This document shows, piece by piece, positions 23,517 through 29,812 of a stretch of DNA of 29,812 nucleotides. The position numbers and the translations under genes were made by a program. Under the pieces are notes generated by a model, which was not told the DNA's origin, did no database searches, and worked only from the letters and a program-made list of their open reading frames with translations. This stretch comes from CAZDBA01 sp964503615 (GTDB taxonomy: Bacteria; Planctomycetota; Planctomycetia; Pirellulales; Pirellulaceae): contig CAZDBA010000050.1 of the NCBI GenBank assembly GCA_964503615.1, positions 1-29,812 on the forward strand, written 5' to 3'. Positions within the stretch are counted from its first letter, which is position 1. The number at the start of each line of letters is the position of its first letter.

Positions 23517-26500
23517 ATGAAAAAAAAGTTCTTTGAATCGCGACTTTTCTGCGTCTCTACAATCAGTGGTGGTATCGAGCCTGCACTGGACGTCGAGGAA
23601 ACGAAGCAGCTCTCCAAATTCTTTGCGCCAGGGATCACTTTAGGCGGCCGCTACGAGTTGGTTTCGTTGATCGGTCGCGGTGGAATGGGGCAAGTTTTTC
23701 TGGCTCTCGACCTGCGTTTAGATCGCCAGGTGGCAATTAAAGTCGTCTCGCGAAGCCGTATCAACGACGAGCACAATTTTTACGAGACGATGCTGGCCCG
23801 CGAAGCCAAACTGGGTGCGAACCTGAATCACCCCGGCATCGCTACCGTACACGATTTTGGATTTCACGCCGGTCGATCCTATACCGTTTTTGAATATGTC
23901 GACGGAAGCAACCTTCGTAACCTGACAAAAGAAAAGGGCCAACTCAGTCTGGACGAGGCGCTTGATGTGATCGCCGGTCTTTCGCGGGCTTTGGATTTTG
24001 CTCATGGACAAGGGATCGTTCATCGCGACCTGAAACCGGAAAATATTTGTCGCTCCACGTCTGGCGAATACAAGATTTTGGATTTCGGCATCGCTCGCGA
24101 CTTTGCCAACGACGACGACCGACCCAGCTTTGCTGGCACTCCCGCCTATTCCGCACCAGAACAAGCCAACGGGCTGACCGTCGATGGGCGTACCGACCAA
24201 TACGCATTGGCGACAGTGTTTTATGAATTGGTCGCCGGTGAGCCTTTGTTCCATGGTGAAACACAACAGGAACTTCTGGACAAACATCAGACGTATACGC
24301 CACCCAAACTTGCCGACTCGGTTGAGGACATCCCGGAAAATGTCGACATCGCGCTGCAACGTGCTTTGGCCAAAGATCCCAACGACCGTTTTGCAAGCTG
24401 CCAGGAATTCGCCGAAGCTTTGGGATGCGACCAGGAAAAAGTGTTCTTTCGCAAACTGGCCGAAGTCACAGATCGCGAGAGAACAAACTACTTTGTCTGC
24501 CACGCCTCCGAAGATTCGATCTTCACTCGGCAACTGGCAAAACATCTGGAGCAATTTGGGTACACCAGTTGGTACTATCAGCGTGATGCAATTCCCGGGC
24601 TTTCACTGTTGGCCCAAACCGACGAAGCGATTCGACACTCCTCCATTTGCTTGATTGTAATTTCACGCACCTCGATCGAATCGACGAATCTTGCCCGCGA
24701 GATCCAACAAGCTCACCGAGAGGGAATCGCGCTGGTGCCCGTGCTGTTGGATATGTCTTTGCAGGAATTCGAAGCGATCGAGCCAATATGGCGAACGATC
24801 CTTGGCCCGATCGCAAAGATCGAAGCCAATCGAAACGAAGTCCCCTCGCTGGCCGAGCGAATTCACGCATCGGCGACCGCACTGGGCGTCGAACCGATGA
24901 ACAGCAAGAATCGTGTTGTGAACTCTCACGCTCCTCCAATCACCGGCCAGATTTGGGCAACCGATGCTTATCAAATCGACATCAACGAATTGAGCCGCGT
25001 CGTCTTTAAGAACGAGATCATTGAGAAATTTCTCAAACTGCGGAACAAGCATTTCATCTCGGCAACCAAAGGGTTGGGCAAAACGCTGCTGTTGACCTAC
25101 AAGCGATTCCTATTAACCGAAGAGATGAAGCAACGAGGTTCGTCGGTCACGCTGGTTCCCCAAGGCCGGCCGTTCCTGGATTTTATGAGCGAGATGCGAT
25201 CGCTTTCCAAAAATTACGAAGCGCCTCTTTCGGAACTGACCAACGCGAAACGGCTCTGGAGCGCCGCCCTGAGAATTTCGGCAATCTCCCATTTCGAAGG
25301 CGGTATTACCCCCGAAGAACAATTCGAGCTCAAACCGTTCAACGAGCGAGTGCGGCGCTGGCTGCAAGGTGGAAAGATCGAACCGACCATCGTGTTCAAG
25401 GAACTGACAAGTCTGACCGTCGGAAACTTTAACCGATTGATCGACAACACCGAGGGCTTTTTGGATCAAAAGATTCGTCAAGTTCACAGTCCGATCTACT
25501 TCTTTATCGACAAAGTTGACCAAGCGATACGCAACCTCGGCTCAGCGGCATGGATCAATGTCCAAGCCGGTTTGATCGAAGCGGCTTGGGACCTGATGAA
25601 CTCAAACAGTCACATCAAAGTGTTCGCCAGTATTCGCGACGAGGCGTTCACCAATTATGAATCGGACATCAAATCGAATCTCCGCAGCGCTGCCACCGTT
25701 TTAAAATATTCAGATGCGGAACTGGCAGAGATGATGGACCGTTTGAGTCAGTGTTACGAAGGTGCGGAATCGTTTAAAGATTTCGTTGGGCTCAATGTGG
25801 TCAGCAGCGGCCGGCAAATGGTATTGGAAGACAGCTTTCAACTCATTCGCCGTTATTCGTTCGGCCGACCACGTGACCTCGTCGCCGTTGCTTCGGAAAT
25901 GTCTGCGGCGAAAAACTCGTTGGATGAAAAGAACTTTTGCACCATCGTTCGTGAGTTTGCAGCGACCGGGTTGGTACCCTCAATTTTTGACGAGACCAAA
26001 ATCTTTATGGATTCATTGTGCGAACGAGAGCCACGTCTCAAGTTCCTGAACGGGTTGCCGTGCAATATCCTGGAACCTCATCATATTCGCAACCTGACTG
26101 CGGACTTTAACGGAATTCCTCGCGAGTCGATCGGTCACTACGAGAATTTCCAGGGGCTCTACCAACCGTTTCGCGAACTGTATCTCGCTGGTGTTTTGGG
26201 GGTTGTCGCCAAAGACGTGGACAGCAATTCGATGGTGCAACATTTCAAAAAGCCAGACGATTTGATCGGCCATCTCGATTTCCAATTGCCCGATTCGATT
26301 TTTTACCTCGTCCACCCTGCCTTGGATCTGTTCATCCAAAAGAACCGACCAGAAGATTCGTATTACGTGTTTCAGCAAATCCCAGTCGGTTGTGGACTGC
26401 CATGGCGACGGTTCTACGAATTGCTATGCCAAATCGAAAACAGTCTTCGATTGGTCGAGGATCCTCACTTTTCCACCACAATGCATGAGGTCCTGCAAAG

Positions 26501-26648
26501 GTACCAACTCGCCGCCCGCAACCGTTCTGAGGAAGGGATGGAAAGTCTCCTCACTTCAGCCGAATGGAAGTGGATCAATCAAAACGCCACCAATGGCAAA
26601 CACGAGGACGTACTGTTGTGGGTCAACGAGTTAATGGAACTGGGGTAG
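23517..26648 (+). CDS. Ser/Thr kinase - TIR - P-loop ATPase fusion protein
   Basis: A 1043-residue soluble protein with three joined parts. Residues 47-303 are a PknB-type kinase with all key parts: GRGGMG loop 53-58, K75, E96, HRD 169-171, DFG 189-191, APE 213-215. Residues 324-458 are a TIR domain: YFVCHASEDS at 325-334, RD at 356-357, and E395 at the usual place of the NADase catalytic Glu. Residues about 486-830 are a P-loop ATPase with Walker A ATKGLGKT (516-523, Ala for the first Gly) and Walker B YFFIDKVD (D665, D668), perhaps of the ORC/CDC6-like or STAND group. The C-terminus is helical with no membrane segment. ATG at 23517 was chosen by fit; it lacks a clear ribosome site. It stands alone, opposite in strand to both flanking nfeD genes. 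The likely role is immune or cell-death signalling. Confidence 0.85.
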   Translation: MKKKFFESRLFCVSTISGGIEPALDVEETKQLSKFFAPGITLGGRYELVSLIGRGGMGQVFLALDLRLDRQVAIKVVSRSRINDEHNFYETMLAREAKLGANLNHPGIATVHDFGFHAGRSYTVFEYVDGSNLRNLTKEKGQLSLDEALDVIAGLSRALDFAHGQGIVHRDLKPENICRSTSGEYKILDFGIARDFANDDDRPSFAGTPAYSAPEQANGLTVDGRTDQYALATVFYELVAGEPLFHGETQQELLDKHQTYTPPKLADSVEDIPENVDIALQRALAKDPNDRFASCQEFAEALGCDQEKVFFRKLAEVTDRERTNYFVCHASEDSIFTRQLAKHLEQFGYTSWYYQRDAIPGLSLLAQTDEAIRHSSICLIVISRTSIESTNLAREIQQAHREGIALVPVLLDMSLQEFEAIEPIWRTILGPIAKIEANRNEVPSLAERIHASATALGVEPMNSKNRVVNSHAPPITGQIWATDAYQIDINELSRVVFKNEIIEKFLKLRNKHFISATKGLGKTLLLTYKRFLLTEEMKQRGSSVTLVPQGRPFLDFMSEMRSLSKNYEAPLSELTNAKRLWSAALRISAISHFEGGITPEEQFELKPFNERVRRWLQGGKIEPTIVFKELTSLTVGNFNRLIDNTEGFLDQKIRQVHSPIYFFIDKVDQAIRNLGSAAWINVQAGLIEAAWDLMNSNSHIKVFASIRDEAFTNYESDIKSNLRSAATVLKYSDAELAEMMDRLSQCYEGAESFKDFVGLNVVSSGRQMVLEDSFQLIRRYSFGRPRDLVAVASEMSAAKNSLDEKNFCTIVREFAATGLVPSIFDETKIFMDSLCEREPRLKFLNGLPCNILEPHHIRNLTADFNGIPRESIGHYENFQGLYQPFRELYLAGVLGVVAKDVDSNSMVQHFKKPDDLIGHLDFQLPDSIFYLVHPALDLFIQKNRPEDSYYVFQQIPVGCGLPWRRFYELLCQIENSLRLVEDPHFSTTMHEVLQRYQLAARNRSEEGMESLLTSAEWKWINQNATNGKHEDVLLWVNELMELG

Positions 26649-26657
26649 ATTCCAAAA

Positions 26658-28952
26658 TTACTTTACCGTTTTCGGCGCGACGACGACTCGATTTCCTATC
26701 GCTTCGATAACTTTAATCGGCTCGTCTTTGTCGACCATACGCCCATCCGTAATTACGTCAACGACCTTGCCAGCGATTCTAGCTTTGCCCGCAGGTACCA
26801 AGCGGGTAACGGTCGTGCCCACTTTTCCCATTAGCTCAGACCAGTCGACAATCGCTTCCCGGTCCGCTTCCATTTGGTCTAATACCCGCGGCTCTAACAT
26901 CATCTTTTTGAAGTAGGGCGTGTTGGGAATCACTTTGCGCATCACAGCGGCGGCGACCAGAAACCCAGAGCAGGCAGCAACCAGAATTCCCAGCGAGACC
27001 GGCATCCGCGCCATCTCTTCGGCGGTTCGAGGAATTATAAACGTCTGGGTGGCCAACACGATCGAACAGATCACCATCAACATGCCACCAATCCCAAAAA
27101 TTCCTAACCCGGGAATCACAAAGATCTCCAGAATGATAAACAGCACCCCGGCGACAAACAAAACGATCTCCAACCAATGGGCGTTCCCGTCGAGATACTG
27201 ACTCCAGAAGAACAGGATCAAACACAAGGTACCCAAAAAACCGGGGATGCTAAGTCCGGGGCTGGACATCTCGGTGGAGATCAAAACCATCGCTCCAAAC
27301 AGCAACCACATCGAGATGATCGGCGAGGCGAGGAACTGTGCAAACCCTTCGATCGCTTTATCCGTTTTCGTGGGCTTGAGAATTTGCGGACTCTGGTCGA
27401 TGTGGTAGTAAGTCTGCAACTGATCAGCGCTGTCAACCAGTTTTCGGGCAACGGACAAGTTCAACGCACGATCGCCGTTAAGCCCTTCAAACATTTCAAA
27501 AGGCCCTTCGTCGATCCAGAGTTTTTTGTCACCCAGGCTTTTGAACTCTTGCTTGCAATAGATTCGCTTTAGCGTGGAACCTTTACGCCGATACCGTTTC
27601 ATCTGAAGTCGATTATCCAAGACAGCGGTAAACAACGTCCATGGCTTTTCAGCTTCTTTGGCAAGCTCTTCAATAGTTGGCTGGATCTCGCCAAATTCTT
27701 CCGGCGTATAGGAGGGTTCGTAAACTCCTCCCACCAGAGCAGTCGGTGACATTAACAGATCATCGCATGCCAAAGCGATCAGCGCGGGCGGACCACGAAC
27801 CTGATCACTAACATGCGCGACGGTGCGAACGTCGTCCTGTCTCAGGGCAACCAGGTAGCGAGCAAATTGCAAACAGGATTCCAGATCGCCTCCCTCGCAA
27901 TCCAAATCAAGGACGACCATATTGGTTTCTTTATCGGCCAATTTGGAATCCAAAGCTCTCAAGCTCCAGTCGACCGTACGGCCGTCCACAAATGCAGGGA
28001 ACTCGACCCGGACCGCTTTGATCTCTATGCCTTGAGTCGGATTGCCTTCGAGCACCGAGAGCGGAATTCCGTATCGGTCCGCAACCTGAATACGAGAGCT
28101 GACTTTATGGCAATTGATCGACGCGGCCGCCAGTTGTTCTGCGGTGTAAAGCGGCAAACTTCCAGGACGAGTTAATGGATCACGCTCAATGGCTGCGCCA
28201 CGTTTTGCATCCAACCCTTCCTGATCCAGATATTCTGTTCCTTCGGCTGTGACGACTTTGTAAAGCGTTTTGGCTGGGTCCAGCATACTGGCGGCAAACG
28301 GCAACGGAATCGGCTCTCGATGCGCGGCTACGAAATCGTAAGTCGCTTTCATGGGTGGTGAGATACCATTCTCACAATCGATTCCGGCTTTCCCCATCGA
28401 AGCTGTTTCGTCGATCACGATCTCTTCGCAAGCCAATGCGATCAGAACCGCATGGCCCATCAGACGACTGGCAGGTGCGTCCTGAAACGCGGCTCCACCG
28501 CCACCACGGAGCGGCGGGATGTAGGCTATCTTTTTGACTTGATCGAATTCGCGCGAAGCCAAATAACTGGCAAGGCTGCTGGCGGCGTGAAAGTCACTTC
28601 CCTGCCCTGTCGATCCGCTGGCCGTGTCGAATTGCAATATGATGACGCTTCGCTTTTTTGGATCCACGCCTTTGGGTGCGTTCTTGACCAACAACGCTAA
28701 CGCCTGCTTGACTCGCTGTGCTTGTTGCAACGTAAACGGCAAGTCGATCTGGACCAAATAGCCTTGTCGCTCCGTCAGCTCGTCCGCCTCCTCATCGACT
28801 TCCTCGTCTGACTTGTCTAAGTCGTCGGCTTGGACGGTGGGAAAAGTAGAACCCGGATCAACGACTGCCGCATCACTCCGGCTGGGAGCCAAGTGGACTG
28901 CAATCATGAACAGACAAAACAGGCTTGTAAAATTTCGTGTGGAGTGAAGCAC
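26658..28952 (-). CDS. long NfeD protein with two degenerate ClpP/SppA-like domains
   Basis: About 764 residues from GTG at 28952, which begins a signal peptide (TRNFTSLFCLFMIAVHLAPS). The frame is open to an ATG at 29111, so a longer start is possible. After an acidic linker come two ClpP/SppA-fold units, about 102-192 (VIILQFDTASGSTG, then GHAVLIALACEEIVID) and 345-412 (MVVLDLDCEGGDLESC, then GPPALIALACDDLLMS). In both, the SAG nucleophile motif expected before the LIALA helix is missing. About five membrane helices follow (VLFVAGVLFIILEIFVIPGL and neighbours), then the NfeD OB-fold (MGKVGTTVTRLVPAGKARIA). Active long NfeD proteins cut stomatin-like proteins; this one may only bind. It is convergent with the kinase-TIR gene, 9 bp apart. 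Confidence 0.85.
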   Translation of the reverse strand: MLHSTRNFTSLFCLFMIAVHLAPSRSDAAVVDPGSTFPTVQADDLDKSDEEVDEEADELTERQGYLVQIDLPFTLQQAQRVKQALALLVKNAPKGVDPKKRSVIILQFDTASGSTGQGSDFHAASSLASYLASREFDQVKKIAYIPPLRGGGGAAFQDAPASRLMGHAVLIALACEEIVIDETASMGKAGIDCENGISPPMKATYDFVAAHREPIPLPFAASMLDPAKTLYKVVTAEGTEYLDQEGLDAKRGAAIERDPLTRPGSLPLYTAEQLAAASINCHKVSSRIQVADRYGIPLSVLEGNPTQGIEIKAVRVEFPAFVDGRTVDWSLRALDSKLADKETNMVVLDLDCEGGDLESCLQFARYLVALRQDDVRTVAHVSDQVRGPPALIALACDDLLMSPTALVGGVYEPSYTPEEFGEIQPTIEELAKEAEKPWTLFTAVLDNRLQMKRYRRKGSTLKRIYCKQEFKSLGDKKLWIDEGPFEMFEGLNGDRALNLSVARKLVDSADQLQTYYHIDQSPQILKPTKTDKAIEGFAQFLASPIISMWLLFGAMVLISTEMSSPGLSIPGFLGTLCLILFFWSQYLDGNAHWLEIVLFVAGVLFIILEIFVIPGLGIFGIGGMLMVICSIVLATQTFIIPRTAEEMARMPVSLGILVAACSGFLVAAAVMRKVIPNTPYFKKMMLEPRVLDQMEADREAIVDWSELMGKVGTTVTRLVPAGKARIAGKVVDVITDGRMVDKDEPIKVIEAIGNRVVVAPKTVK

Positions 28953-29273
28953 TTGGCATCGACCGGCAAAACAAAACGGGATCTGGGTATTATAGGACGG
29001 TATTTCAGGAGAACAGTCCGGTTTCAACAGGCTTAACCGGCTATTTTTTATGGGTTTACTGTCCATTCGCTGGGCAGCACAAGATATTTCGGAAAATAGC
29101 CGTAGGCTCATCCAGATCCAGCAGACGTTGATTTTTTAATCGGCACGAACCGCAACCGACGATCTTGCGGCTCCGACCTTGGTTACGAAACTTAAGGCCA
29201 AGGAGTTTGGTCTTTTGTTGGCTGGATACTATAAAGGCGACTTGTACTGACTTTAGCAACAGCCCACATCTAA
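28953..29273. other. divergent region between long nfeD and histidine kinase genes
   Basis: It holds the possible N-terminal extension of the long NfeD frame (28953-29111) and the upstream region of the histidine kinase gene. The extension is rich in Cys, Pro and Ser and has no protein-like pattern. No other gene or clear regulatory motif was seen. Confidence 0.4.
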
Positions 29274-29812
29274 ATGATCTCTAAGGCACTTCGTCGATTC
29301 CTTGTTGGTTACATCATCCTCCAGCTATTGGCCACATTAGTATTCTTGTGGGTTCTGGCTCGTGTGGCGCGCGACCAGATGATGAGCAACGCTCAGGAAA
29401 AAATGACAGTAATCGCGATGATGCTACGCGAACAGATCAATCAAACCGAAGCCGGCATCGAGGAGCCTTCACTGTTTGAGCAGATTAAGGCATTGGGCAA
29501 AGAGACTTCTTACCGATTTACCTTGATCACCAATGAAGGAGTCGTTTTGTCCGATTCGGAGACGGGCAAACGGGATATTGGACCGCACAGCGATCGCCCA
29601 GAAATTGTTCAGGCAAAGGCGACGGGTGTAGGGTTTTCCGAACGATTTAGCGCGACTCTCGAAATGTCCATGATCTATCTGGCCGTTTCGCTAAATGACA
29701 AACCCAACTCGCAAGACGCAACCAAACACCAGGGAATTGTGCGGGTCGCCGCTTCTGCACAATCGATTAACGCATCGATCTCTTCTTTGCAAAAGTTCAT
29801 CACGTTGTTCGT
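29274..29812 (+). CDS. sensor histidine kinase, PhoR-like (partial, N-terminus)
   Basis: ATG at 29274 opens a frame that runs off the right edge with 179 complete codons. The start is a basic residue cluster and a membrane helix (FLVGYIILQLLATLVFLWVL). An extracytoplasmic sensor part follows with YRFTLITNEGVVLSDSE at about 80-96, then HSDRPEIVQAKATGVGFSER near 106-125, the layout of the PhoR-type periplasmic domain in planctomycete histidine kinases. The kinase core itself is beyond the window, so the class is inferred from the sensor region. PhoR senses phosphate status with the PhoB response regulator; no response regulator gene is seen upstream on this strand. Confidence 0.75.
   Translation, partial: MISKALRRFLVGYIILQLLATLVFLWVLARVARDQMMSNAQEKMTVIAMMLREQINQTEAGIEEPSLFEQIKALGKETSYRFTLITNEGVVLSDSETGKRDIGPHSDRPEIVQAKATGVGFSERFSATLEMSMIYLAVSLNDKPNSQDATKHQGIVRVAASAQSINASISSLQKFITLF

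Noticed and set aside
23718..24554. Long minus-strand open frame (278 residues) opposite the kinase
   Set aside because: It is the antisense shadow of the kinase coding region; its translation is rich in Phe, Val and Gln with no motif, while the plus strand has complete kinase motifs.
1..29812. tRNA, rRNA, CRISPR array, insertion sequence or phage genes
   Set aside because: Read for cloverleaf ends, regular spacer arrays, transposase and integrase motifs; none was seen, though short or divergent RNA genes cannot be excluded by eye.

Overview
The window (about 29.8 kb, GC near 50%) looks like chromosomal DNA from a planctomycete, most probably a marine member of the Pirellulaceae. It carries protein families that are nearly diagnostic of that group: a DUF1592/1588/1585 cytochrome-like protein next to a DUF1552 protein, a DUF1549/DUF1553 protein next to a DUF1501 protein, paired NfeD proteins, and many exported proteins of unknown role. 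No tRNA, rRNA, transposase, CRISPR array or phage gene was recognised.

Left third (1-9.8 kb). All clear genes are on the minus strand. Genes for a haem-motif DUF1592-type protein, a Tat-exported DUF1552 protein and an exported ankyrin-repeat protein follow one another with gaps under 30 bp and look like one operon. An exported Skp/OmpH-like coiled-coil protein comes next, followed downstream by a strong hairpin terminator. A large exported three-part protein follows: a YCF48/BNR-like propeller, a middle region resembling an inactive PIG-L deacetylase, and a CBM9-like domain.

Middle (9.9-18.9 kb). Here are small conserved cytoplasmic proteins, a NUDIX hydrolase, a hemerythrin-like protein, a SUFU-domain protein, an exported hypothetical, and the DUF1549/1553-DUF1501 pair. 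The 14.1-14.6 kb intergenic stretch is packed with repeats: a 69-bp imperfect palindrome, a half copy of it, and a short 10-bp periodic motif. A lysine-tailed basic protein follows.

Right (18.9-29.8 kb). An ECF sigma factor and an RskA-like anti-sigma factor overlap by 4 bp (GTGA) and lie directly downstream of an exported fasciclin gene. This resembles the SigK/RskA/MPT70-MPT83 arrangement of mycobacteria. The anti-sigma reading frame ends inside a palindromic repeat. After an exported lipoprotein-sorting-like protein comes the most striking locus: a plus-strand gene for a single 1043-residue protein joining a Ser/Thr kinase, a TIR domain and a P-loop ATPase with a long helical C-terminus. 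It lies between a short and a long nfeD gene that both run on the opposite strand. I infer a stand-alone immune or cell-death-type signalling protein inserted into an nfeD pair. The window ends inside a PhoR-like sensor histidine kinase gene.

Family names come from reading motifs in the translations; no database search was run. Start codons were re-chosen where signal peptides, Shine-Dalgarno sites or gene overlaps argued against the longest open frame.
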